NCBI GenBank assembly: GCA_002385485.1
Contig: DGDP01000087.1
Span: forward strand, 1-7,601
Direction of reading: 5' to 3'
DNA length: 7,601 bases
From: Acetomicrobium sp. UBA3949
GTDB lineage: Bacteria; Synergistota; Synergistia; Synergistales; Acetomicrobiaceae
Shown here: one piece after another, positions 1-6,031 of the stretch
How positions within the stretch are numbered: the stretch's first letter is position 1
Layout of the letters: each line of letters opens with the position of its first letter
Position numbers and translations under genes: made by a program
The notes under the pieces: model-generated
Told to the model about the DNA's origin: nothing
Database searches by the model: none
Seen by the model: only the letters and a program-made list of their open reading frames with translations

Positions 1-1
1 A

Positions 2-349
2 GCTTTCGTTAAGATCGAGAACGGTCAGAGGGGAATGATACATATTTCGGAGATATCTCAAGGCTACGTGAAAAAAGTGGAAGATGTACTTTCCTTGGGC
101 CAGGAAGTCGAAGCCAAGGTGATAAAGATAGATGAAAGAGGTCGCATAGACCTTTCTTTGAAAGCTCTTGGTTCCGCCGGGGAACGGGCTGAGCTTCAGG
201 CTAAAACTTCCCATCAGCACAACGAGGATGATTTCGAGAAAAAGCTGATGAAGTTCATGAAGCTGAGCGACGAAAAGATCTCCGATCTCTATCAAAAAAT
301 TGGAGACGGTAAAAAAAGTGGCAAGCGCAAGGCCGGAAGCAAAAGGTAG
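2..349 (+). CDS. S1 RNA-binding domain protein, YabR/YugI type (5' partial)
   Basis: The reading frame is open from the first bases of the window, so the start lies upstream; the ATG at 35 is internal to the S1 fold. The visible part begins inside an S1 (OB-fold) domain: AFVKIENGQRGMIHISEIS, then a strand-rich stretch ending in GRIDLSLKAL. These are the usual S1 landmarks for single-stranded RNA binding. The last 45 or so residues form a charged tail (FEKKLMKFMKLSDEKISDLY, then a Lys/Arg/Gly-rich end). It resembles the tail of the small one-S1-domain proteins of the B. subtilis YabR/YugI family, which are thought to act on RNA or ribosomes. The family is about 130 residues long, so little is missing. 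In many genomes a yabR-like gene lies beside the septum gene divIC/ftsB, which could therefore lie just upstream; this is inference. A terminator follows the stop by 28 bases. Confidence 0.85.
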   Translation, partial: AFVKIENGQRGMIHISEISQGYVKKVEDVLSLGQEVEAKVIKIDERGRIDLSLKALGSAGERAELQAKTSHQHNEDDFEKKLMKFMKLSDEKISDLYQKIGDGKKSGKRKAGSKR

Positions 350-376
350 GAAACTTCAAAACAACCTTTCAAAAAT

Positions 377-402
377 AAAGGGGCTTTTACAGCCCCTTTT
401 AT
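377..402 (+). terminator. Intrinsic terminator after the S1-domain gene
   Basis: A perfect 9-bp stem, AAAGGGGCT (377-385) with AGCCCCTTT (391-399), closes a five-base loop TTTAC. The 3' arm runs on into a T/A-rich tail. The A-tract/T-tract symmetry suggests it could also work from the other strand. It separates the S1 gene from the DUF501 gene, whose start is 39 bases further on. Confidence 0.8.
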
Positions 403-440
403 ATATTCAGCAAATCTTCCCCGGGGACGAAAGGGTTATT

Positions 441-950
441 TTGGGCCAAATGAGGGGCAGAAATTTCAATTCCTCCATCGCCGTTGGAATTGTAAAGCGT
501 TGCAGATTGGGCAAACCTCAAGTTTTACTCTGTGCCCCCTTATTCAAATTAAAGCCCTTTCCCACCACCTTTTGGCTGTCCTGTCCCTATCTGGTCGATA
601 AGTGCGGCAAAGAGGAGGCTGCAGGGGGAGTAAAGCAGCTCGAAAGTTACGCCAAAAATTATATCGATTCGGAAAGATGGATTAATTTTAATGTAAAACA
701 CAGCGTCATTAGGCTTTTTTTGTTGTCGGAGGGAGAAAAGTTGTTTCTGTCTAAAGTAGTCAAAAACATATTTGACAGGCTCCGCCTCTCCGGCATTGGC
801 GGTATCGGTTCTCCTGTTGGAATGAGAATGAAATGCCTGCACCTTCAGGTTGCCTCATGGCTCGCCCTTGGAGAGCATCCTGCGGAAGGTTGGCTTAAGG
901 GTCGCCTCGCAGAGCTCGAGTGCGATAATCCCGATAGATATTGCACTTAA
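441..950 (+). CDS. DUF501 family protein
   Basis: This 169-residue protein matches the DUF501 family by pattern. It has an N-terminal QMRGRNF segment, KRC at residues 19-21, PFPTTFWLSCPYL at about 39-51, a glycine run GIGGIG, then MRMKCLHLQVASWLALGEHP around the KCLH at 131-134. The molecular function is unknown. The recurring Cys (21, 48, 132) and His134 could bind a metal, which is inference. The family's best-known context is immediately upstream of a Ppx/GppA phosphatase, as here. I chose TTG 441 because GAAAGGG (429-435) lies five bases before it and the family homology begins right after it. The frame is open back to a TTG at 300, but that start would translate through the terminator stem and has no homology. 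ATG 450 is possible, but the purine tract is then 14 bases away. I see no clear promoter between the terminator and the start. The overlapping minus-strand frame at 549-842 resembles nothing and is a shadow. Confidence 0.85.
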   Translation: MGQMRGRNFNSSIAVGIVKRCRLGKPQVLLCAPLFKLKPFPTTFWLSCPYLVDKCGKEEAAGGVKQLESYAKNYIDSERWINFNVKHSVIRLFLLSEGEKLFLSKVVKNIFDRLRLSGIGGIGSPVGMRMKCLHLQVASWLALGEHPAEGWLKGRLAELECDNPDRYCT

Positions 951-961
951 TTGGTTTGGAG

Positions 962-1909
962 ATGAACATTTTGTATCGTTACGCTACTATAGATATAGGG
1001 TCTAATTCCTTGAGATTTCTGGCTGTGGAAAGTTGTGCTGACAGTTTGTATTATCTCGATTCCGGGATCTGGACGGTTCGTTTGGCCGAAGGAATGGGAA
1101 TGGGCAAGTACGAAATTAAGGAAAGGGCCCTGGAAAGGACTATGGTTGCTTTGGAAGAGGTTTGTCATCGGCTGGACCGACTGTCCGTATCTTTAAAAAG
1201 GAGGCTTTTGTTTACTACCGAGTCCTTTAGATCCTCTCTAAACGTTTCGGATGCAATGGGTCTTATCGAGGAACGAGCGGGTTTGAAGGTCAGAATTTTA
1301 GAGGGTTGGGAAGAGGCTTTTTACAGCTTTAAGGGGGCTCTGCTGGGGACAGGGCTGAGCGATCCTCTCGTTTTCGACTTGGGAGGAGGCAGTTTGGAGA
1401 TTTCGGATGGAAAGAAAGGCTTTTCTTTGCCCATGGGAGCTTTAAGGGTTAAAAACCTCTTTGGCGAAGACGAAGAGGCGATAAAGGATTACGTCAGGTC
1501 CGGCCTAAAGGGTCTATTCGAAAAGCCTTCAAGGAGAGAAAGCGCAAAATCATTCATTGGGGTGGGGGGAACTTCCTCTGCAGCCGTAATGATCTTGAAA
1601 AAAATAGCCGTCAATTCCTATCATCCGTCGAAGGTCCACGGAAGCATGGTGAAGGTCGACGATATAAGGAATTTGATCCTAGCTTTGAGGAAAATGAAGC
1701 CGGAAGAGAGAAAATCTGTAGCGGGCTTAGAGCCAGGCAGATCGGATATTATAGTGAGCGGGCTTTGCGTAATAGAGGCCCTTCTTGAATTTTTCGGGGC
1801 AAGTTGTTATTTTCATAGCGAGTGCGACCTTCTCTGGGGATTGGCGGCAGAGATGGTCGAAAGCCGTGAGGCGAAAAAACTGCACGATGTAGTTTGGAGG
1901 TGTAGGTGA
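962..1909 (+). CDS. Ppx/GppA family phosphatase (exopolyphosphatase-like)
   Basis: A protein of about 315 residues with the ASKHA (actin/hexokinase-like) fold of the Ppx/GppA family, which removes terminal phosphate from polyphosphate or from pppGpp in the cytoplasm. The motifs are in order: phosphate-1 loop IDIGSNSLRFL at residues 10-20; TTESFRSSLN, in place of the usual TSxxRxAxN with the Arg kept; EGWEEA, carrying the expected catalytic Glu region; phosphate-2 DLGGGSLEIS from residue 139; GVGGTSSAA from residue 200; and a C-terminal SECDLLWGLAAEM. It lacks the C-terminal HD-like extension of the roughly 500-aa E. coli enzymes and so matches the short single-domain type. Whether polyphosphate or pppGpp is preferred cannot be told. 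For the start, ATG 962 is preceded directly by GGAG (958-961), too close to serve it. TTG 971 lies nine bases after that GGAG and gives MYRYATIDIGSNS, so it may be the true start. The gene follows DUF501 closely and overlaps argH. Confidence 0.9.
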   Translation: MNILYRYATIDIGSNSLRFLAVESCADSLYYLDSGIWTVRLAEGMGMGKYEIKERALERTMVALEEVCHRLDRLSVSLKRRLLFTTESFRSSLNVSDAMGLIEERAGLKVRILEGWEEAFYSFKGALLGTGLSDPLVFDLGGGSLEISDGKKGFSLPMGALRVKNLFGEDEEAIKDYVRSGLKGLFEKPSRRESAKSFIGVGGTSSAAVMILKKIAVNSYHPSKVHGSMVKVDDIRNLILALRKMKPEERKSVAGLEPGRSDIIVSGLCVIEALLEFFGASCYFHSECDLLWGLAAEMVESREAKKLHDVVWRCR

Positions 1910-3315
1910 GGTTGTGGAAAGGTCGGTTTAGTGAAGATACGGCAGATGTGGTGGTGAATTTCACCCAATCCCTGGATATGGATTGGGATCTTGCCGAAGC
2001 CGATATAGAGGGAAGCAAAGCCCACGTAAGGGTTTTGGCATCGGCCGGCCTGATAACGGAAGAAGAGAAAATGGCCCTATTGAAGGGTTTGGATCAGGTG
2101 TTGAGTGAGATAAAAAACGGGATCTTTAAGCCTTTGATGGAGCTTGAGGACGTCCATATGAATATAGAGGCCCGCCTGACCGAGATTTTGGGTGAAAGGG
2201 GCAAAAAGCTTCATACGGGAAGAAGCCGCAACGATCAAATAGCTACGACGTTACGCATTTTTTTGAGGAGGCAGCTCGTCGGAATAGGAAGTAAAATAAG
2301 AAATCTCCTCGAGTCTTTGTTGAATAGCGCCGAAAGGCATATCGATTTCGTGGTGCCGGGATATACCCACTTGCAGAGAGCTCAACCCATAAGCATGGGG
2401 CATTATTGGATGTCCCATTTTTGGGCTTTTCACCGAGATTTTTCGCGTCTCATGGCAGCGCTTGAAGCGCTGGATGAGTGTCCTTTGGGTTCTGCGGCTC
2501 TGGCGGGATCCACTCTTCCTTTAAATAGGCATTTATCGGCGGAGTTGCTCAAATTTTCTAAGCCTACAGAAAACAGCATCGATTCAATAGCAAGCCGCGA
2601 CTATTTAGCGGACTTTCACCACTTTGCGTCGATGTTCTCAATTCACTGCAGCAGATTGGCGGAGGATCTGATAATATACAACACCGATGAATTTGGTATA
2701 GTTAAATTGCCCGATTCCTTTTGTACAGGTTCCAGCATAATGCCGCAGAAGAAAAATCCTGACGTTCTCGAACTGATTCGCGGTAAGGCCGGACAGATTC
2801 TGGCCGGCTACGTCGATCTTCTAGTTGTGTTGAAAGGCCTTCCTCTGGCGTACAACAGGGATTTGCAGGAAGACAAGAGGAGCTTAATGAGGAGTCTGCG
2901 AACCCTGCACGGCATTTTAGATGTCTTGCCCCAACTTATTTCAAAAATAGAAATTGATCTCACGGCAGCGTCGAGGGCCCTTGAAGATGGCTACATCCTG
3001 GCCACGGATATAGCGGAATTTCTTGTTTTGAAGGGAGTACCCTTCAGGAGCGCCCACGAATTGGTGGGAAAGGCCGTGAAGTGGTGTTTAAAAGAAGGCA
3101 AAAGCTTTTCTGCTCTCTCAATGGAGGAGTGGCGAAACCTTATACCTCAATTTGACGAGAATATCTTCGGATGCTTAAACCCCAAATCATCTGTGGAAAG
3201 GCGCAAGACCTACGGGGGGACTGCCTTTTCTGAAGTGAAGCGACAGGTGGAAAAAGGGAAGGCTTTGTTGAGGGAAATGGAAAAAAATTTGGCGACCTGG
3301 GGCGAAAAATGTTGA
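1906..3315 (+). CDS. argH: Argininosuccinate lyase
   Basis: A full-length 469-residue member of the fumarase/aspartase superfamily. It cleaves argininosuccinate to arginine and fumarate, the last step of arginine biosynthesis, as a cytoplasmic homotetramer. The N terminus LWKGRFSEDT is typical of ArgH. HTGRSRNDQ lies at residues 103-111, GYTHLQRAQP places a conserved His at 155, and the superfamily signature GSSIMPQKKNPD starts at residue 275, its second Ser (277) being the usual catalytic residue. A C-terminal FVxRRxxxGGTA-like end (VERRKTYGGTAFSEV) is also present. Nothing essential appears missing. The GTG start overlaps the ppx TGA as GTGA, and GGAGG (1896-1900) lies five bases upstream, so translation is probably coupled to ppx. 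No other arginine gene is in view; argG is often next to argH, but not here. Confidence 0.97.
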   Translation: MRLWKGRFSEDTADVVVNFTQSLDMDWDLAEADIEGSKAHVRVLASAGLITEEEKMALLKGLDQVLSEIKNGIFKPLMELEDVHMNIEARLTEILGERGKKLHTGRSRNDQIATTLRIFLRRQLVGIGSKIRNLLESLLNSAERHIDFVVPGYTHLQRAQPISMGHYWMSHFWAFHRDFSRLMAALEALDECPLGSAALAGSTLPLNRHLSAELLKFSKPTENSIDSIASRDYLADFHHFASMFSIHCSRLAEDLIIYNTDEFGIVKLPDSFCTGSSIMPQKKNPDVLELIRGKAGQILAGYVDLLVVLKGLPLAYNRDLQEDKRSLMRSLRTLHGILDVLPQLISKIEIDLTAASRALEDGYILATDIAEFLVLKGVPFRSAHELVGKAVKWCLKEGKSFSALSMEEWRNLIPQFDENIFGCLNPKSSVERRKTYGGTAFSEVKRQVEKGKALLREMEKNLATWGEKC

Positions 3316-3338
3316 CTATTTCTTCGACCTGTGATAAT
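3312..3338 (+). promoter_or_regulatory. Promoter for tRNA-Lys
   Basis: TTGACT (3312-3317, five of six consensus) and GATAAT (3333-3338, five of six) are separated by 15 bases, slightly short of the usual 16-18. A TGT just before the -10 gives an extended -10 character. The -35 box overlaps the argH stop codon. Transcription would start near 3345, giving a leader of about 38 nt before the tRNA. Confidence 0.6.
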
Positions 3339-3382
3339 TTCCTATTGCTCGGTCGGAGCAGTACGAGGTAGTTTGAATGAGG

Positions 3383-3458
3383 GGGCCGTTAGCTCAGGTG
3401 GCAGAGCACCGGACTTTTAATCCGGGTGTCGCAGGTTCGAATCCTGCACGGCTCACCA
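3383..3458 (+). tRNA. tRNA-Lys (anticodon UUU)
   Basis: A complete 76-nt cloverleaf with encoded CCA. The acceptor stem GGGCCGT pairs with ACGGCTC (one G-U). The D arm has GCTC/GAGC, and the anticodon stem CCGGA/TCCGG holds the loop CTTTTAA, which gives anticodon UUU and lysine. The T arm is GCAGG-TTCGAAT-CCTGC, the discriminator base is A3455, and CCA is 3456-3458. It has its own promoter and terminator. Its 3' end is a plausible attachment site for the integrase whose remains lie downstream. Confidence 0.97.
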
Positions 3459-3466
3459 GAAATCAG

Positions 3467-3503
3467 TTCCTGACAGCCTTTTTGGCCTGTCGGGAATTTT
3501 TTT
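3467..3503 (+). terminator. Intrinsic terminator after tRNA-Lys
   Basis: TTCCTGACAGCC (3467-3478) pairs with GGCCTGTCGGGAA (3484-3496), with one G-U pair and a single-base bulge, around a T-rich loop. A run of seven T (3497-3503) follows. It begins nine bases after the tRNA CCA and marks the right end of the conserved chromosomal block. Confidence 0.85.
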
Positions 3504-3776
3504 GTGCCTATTTAGGAGCGTCGGACTGGATTTTATAAGGCAGTGCTTTAGATGACTCCTAGAAATTCGCATCTTTCCGAAATGTAAGGACTTTCCTCCC
3601 TTCCTGTTGTGTAATATGTTTTTATTCCAGTTAGTTTATATTCTATTTCTCAACGATATTCAAGTCCGGCGTTTATCTTTCATGGGCGGTTTGCGTCTCC
3701 GGCAGTTGTGGCCGGTAAACATGAAAAGCTGCTGTCCAGACGCCTTAGAAGGCCTCAAAAAGAGGAAAGACGATGA
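3504..3776 (+). other. Gene-free stretch before the recombinase remnant
   Basis: I see no supported gene here. Frames run open by chance for up to about 110 codons across 3607-3945, but the translation resembles nothing and overlaps the recombinase remnant in another frame. In the remnant's own frame, 3663-3773 is open and ends at a TGA at 3774-3776. It may be decayed upstream recombinase sequence, but no core-domain motif can be recognised. There is no direct copy of the tRNA-Lys 3' end. Confidence 0.4.
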
Positions 3777-4049
3777 ATGTATCGTCTCGATCGAAGACGA
3801 CGTCTTAAAATGGCTCCTGAAGCTATCAGGCAAAAGTATGTTCAACCTTACGACCTGCGACATGCCTTTGACCTTTTTGCCTGGGGAAAGGTTGGAGATC
3901 TGCTGTCGTTGCAGCGCATCATGGGACATACCGATCTTGCAATGACCAAACGTTACGTAGCCGACACGCTAGGCGACATAAAAGAGCAACATGCCCTGCC
4001 TCGCCTGTCAACAAGCTTGTGTCGGTGGGGAAGAGGGTCGGGAGAGTGA
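3777..4049 (+). pseudogene. Tyrosine recombinase (phage-type integrase), C-terminal remnant
   Basis: Only the last part of a tyrosine recombinase catalytic domain remains, about 90 codons of a family usually 300-400 long. The diagnostic block is PYDLRHAF, DLLSLQRIMGHTDLAMTKRYV, then DIKEQH. It supplies the box II Arg (DLRH), the GH motif and the nucleophilic Tyr in TKRYV. The first His of the HxxR motif is replaced by Tyr (YDLR), and the spacing between APEAIRQ and YDLRHAF is shorter than usual. An in-frame TGA at 3774-3776 precedes the ATG at 3777, and no N-terminal or core-binding domain is found upstream. It lies about 320 bases past the 3' end of tRNA-Lys, as expected for a relic of an element integrated there. 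A short expressed protein from ATG 3777 is conceivable, but it could not recombine DNA alone. Confidence 0.75.
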
Positions 4050-4053
4050 AGTC

Positions 4054-4067
4054 AGCCCTCTAGGGCT
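4054..4067. repeat. 14-bp inverted repeat
   Basis: AGCCCT and AGGGCT flank a two-base centre (CT), directly after the recombinase remnant. With so short a centre it is a poor hairpin and has no T tail, so it is more like a protein-binding site or a scar. Its role is unknown and it may be chance. Confidence 0.25.
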
Positions 4068-4202
4068 CAAAAATGCCTTTACCAATTAAGCACCCACTTG
4101 ATACATGAACATCCGTGAAGAGTAATTAACAACCCTCAAAGCTAAATTTTCCGTTAGAGTAACATACAAGGTGTTTGATATTAATTTAATAAAATTTGCG
4201 GG

Positions 4203-4231
4203 TTTACAATTTGGCCTTCTTGGTTTATAAT
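4203..4231 (+). promoter_or_regulatory. Promoter of the methyltransferase-like/small-protein unit
   Basis: TTTACA (4203-4208) and a perfect TATAAT (4226-4231) are separated by 17 bases, a near-consensus sigma-70 (SigA) promoter. Transcription would begin near 4238, about 36 bases before the TTG start at 4274. It is the clearest promoter in the window and is overlapped by the inverted repeats at 4222-4255. Confidence 0.75.
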
Positions 4232-4255
4232 AACCATGTTTGGTTATGAATAACC
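4222..4255. promoter_or_regulatory. Putative tandem operator over the -10 box and start point
   Basis: Two 14-bp near-palindromes, GGTTTATAATAACC (4222-4235) and GGTTATGAATAACC (4242-4255), share GGTT...ATAACC ends. Their centres are 20 bp apart, about two helical turns. The first contains the -10 hexamer and the second covers the early transcribed region. Between them, ATAACCA (4230-4236) and TGGTTAT (4241-4247) also form a perfect 7-bp inverted repeat with a four-base loop, so an RNA hairpin at the 5' end of the message is an alternative reading. A dimeric repressor could block the promoter here. No dedicated regulator gene is seen in the window. Confidence 0.55.
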
Positions 4256-4260
4256 TATAA

Positions 4261-4267
4261 GGAGGAG
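4261..4267 (+). promoter_or_regulatory. Shine-Dalgarno site fixing a TTG start
   Basis: GGAGGAG lies six bases before TTG 4274. It is the only strong ribosome site near the beginning of this frame and therefore supports the rare start codon. Confidence 0.8.
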
Positions 4268-4273
4268 TAAGAA

Positions 4274-6031
4274 TTGGATTTTGAACATCTAGTAAGTTTG
4301 CGAGATATTGATTTTTCGGATGTAAGCCGGGAAATTCATAATTACCTGCTCGAACAGTCAAACGACTATTCTGATGACCCTCTGGCTCATGCAGCGATTG
4401 CCGCCATTTTATACCTCATAAATGATTCGAATGTGTCCGGTATATCTAAAGCAGACATTTCCGATATCATCAAATCTAGGATTAAAGAGGAATCTGTTTC
4501 TTATTACTTAAGCGAGATTGCAGGACGTCATGAGCAATTTATTACTGAAAAAGCTAATATGTATCCATCGGATAAATTATTAGCTCTCTTGCTTTATGAT
4601 GAGCAGTGGGACTTTAGCAAAAGTTCTTATTACAATACTCCAGACACCCTTTGTGACTTGGTTTGTGCCTTACTGAACATTGATCAAAGCGATAAAGTCG
4701 CCGATTTTGGATGCGGAAAAGGGAACTTCCTCATCAATGCCTATTTTAAAAACCCTCATGCAACATATACCGGCATCGAGATAAATGGCAAAGTGTCAAC
4801 ATACTTAGCTCTTCGAAAATCAATAGCAGAACTCCCCTTTGATGTTGAACAAACAGATATCTTTGCTCAACCAAAAAACAATAATAAATATGACAAGATA
4901 TTCTGTGATTGCGGACTTGGAGTTAGAATGAGCGATTTAAAAATGTCGATAGTTCAGGACCCTGCCATTAAAGATCTTCTCAGCAAAGTGCCTTACTACG
5001 CTTCAGGTCAATGGGCTTATGCGTTAGCAATTCTCCAAAGACTTGAAAAGCATGGACGTGCCATTGAAATTATGGGAAGTGGGTCGACTTTTAATGAGCT
5101 AGATCGGCCTTTACGAAAGTACTTCATCGATAGGGGTTATATAGAGAGCATTATAATTTTACCAAAGAAACTGTTCAGCTTTACGACTATAAGTGTTGTT
5201 TTGATTGTCTTTAGCCATGACAACAAAACGATAAACATGATTGATGCAACTGAAATGTATTCTAAGGGTAGGCGAAATATTTACTTCTCAAAGGAAAACA
5301 TCGAAGAGATTCTAAACCTTATAGGCAGATCAAGTAGACATAGCACAGTAGTGCCTTACGAAAAAGTTATAGAAGAGGATTATCAACTATTTCCGCGTAG
5401 GTATATCGACATTGCTCCGGAAATAAAAAACGGTGCTCCTTTGGGCAAGTTGGTCAAGGAGATCAAACGTGGCATTCACATAAGAGCCAACCTTCTGGAC
5501 GAGTTAATATCAACCGATGAGACTGATGTTCAATATCTGGCTCCAAAAGACATCGATGATGGATTTGTAGCAGAAAAATTGCCTTACCTAAAACAGATAG
5601 AGCCAAATTGGAATGACTACTGTATAGAAGACAGGAATGTCGTTTTATCCAAAAATATTGCTCCGTTAAAAGTTGCAGTTGTTAACGTGCCTAATGGGAA
5701 GAAGATCGTTGCCTCAGGTAACTTCTACATCATTAGAGTCGATGAATCAAAGTTAAACCCCTATTATCTAAAGGCTTTCTTTGAAAGCGCTTTAGGCAAG
5801 GCCATGCTAAAGAACGCTTCAGTTGGCTCTGTATTGCAAACTATAAGTTTAGGGGATCTAAAAGCAATGATAATCCCGACAATATCTTTAGAAGAACAGA
5901 AAAAATTTGAACAACATTACACAGCTATAACAGATGATATTAAACTCTTAAACAGAAAGATAGATAAGTCGAAGACAGATCTTCGAGAGCTCATTAACAA
6001 GTTTAATGAGGAGGTTAGCCAATGGCGTTAG
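4274..6031 (+). CDS. N6-adenine methyltransferase-like protein fused to an HsdS-type recognition domain; catalytic motif degenerate
   Basis: A 585-residue protein in three parts. Residues 1-115 are a mostly helical N-terminal region. Residues 115-385 are a type I HsdM-like methyltransferase fold: YYNTP at 119-123, SAM motif I DFGCGKGNF at 144-152, and an acidic residue (E169) after the next strand in GIEIN. Residues from about 388 to the end resemble a single HsdS target-recognition half: PLGKLVKEIKRG, then VVLSKNIAPLKVAVV from about 456, LNPYYLKAFFES from about 494, SVGSVLQTISLGDL, and a C-terminal charged helix or coiled coil. The catalytic motif IV, normally (N/D)PP(Y/F), reads YDKIFCDCGLGVRM (206-219), so the tetrad at 212-215 is DCGL without the prolines or the aromatic residue. 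The family relation is clear, but methyl transfer is doubtful (inference). No nuclease motif is seen. It starts at TTG with a strong ribosome site and overlaps the next gene by 10 nt. Base composition is more AT-rich than in the genes left of the tRNA. Confidence 0.8.
   Translation: MDFEHLVSLRDIDFSDVSREIHNYLLEQSNDYSDDPLAHAAIAAILYLINDSNVSGISKADISDIIKSRIKEESVSYYLSEIAGRHEQFITEKANMYPSDKLLALLLYDEQWDFSKSSYYNTPDTLCDLVCALLNIDQSDKVADFGCGKGNFLINAYFKNPHATYTGIEINGKVSTYLALRKSIAELPFDVEQTDIFAQPKNNNKYDKIFCDCGLGVRMSDLKMSIVQDPAIKDLLSKVPYYASGQWAYALAILQRLEKHGRAIEIMGSGSTFNELDRPLRKYFIDRGYIESIIILPKKLFSFTTISVVLIVFSHDNKTINMIDATEMYSKGRRNIYFSKENIEEILNLIGRSSRHSTVVPYEKVIEEDYQLFPRRYIDIAPEIKNGAPLGKLVKEIKRGIHIRANLLDELISTDETDVQYLAPKDIDDGFVAEKLPYLKQIEPNWNDYCIEDRNVVLSKNIAPLKVAVVNVPNGKKIVASGNFYIIRVDESKLNPYYLKAFFESALGKAMLKNASVGSVLQTISLGDLKAMIIPTISLEEQKKFEQHYTAITDDIKLLNRKIDKSKTDLRELINKFNEEVSQWR

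Noticed and set aside
300..440. Upstream extension of the DUF501 frame to a TTG at 300
   Set aside because: It would overlap the S1 gene and translate through the terminator stem, with no family similarity; TTG 441 has a ribosome site and matches where the homology begins.
1749..2025. Minus-strand frames over the ppx-argH junction
   Set aside because: Both lie opposite strongly conserved coding sequence and are shadows of it.
3607..3945. 112-codon open frame downstream of tRNA-Lys
   Set aside because: No recognisable motif, no ribosome site, and it overlaps the recombinase remnant in a different frame.
3961..4025. 7-bp inverted repeat CCGACAC/GTGTCGG with the palindrome ACAAGCTTGT inside the recombinase remnant
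   Set aside because: The arms are 51 bases apart within former coding sequence, with no T tail or repeat elsewhere, so chance is the simpler reading.
4086..4361. Minus-strand frame across the promoter at 4203-4255
   Set aside because: It crosses a near-consensus promoter and the start of a well-supported gene, and its translation resembles nothing known.
5756..5767. NPYY at residues 495-498 of the methyltransferase-like protein as the missing catalytic NPPY
   Set aside because: It lies in the recognition domain, in the LNPYYLKAF element usual for HsdS subunits, far after the SAM motif and outside the methyltransferase fold.
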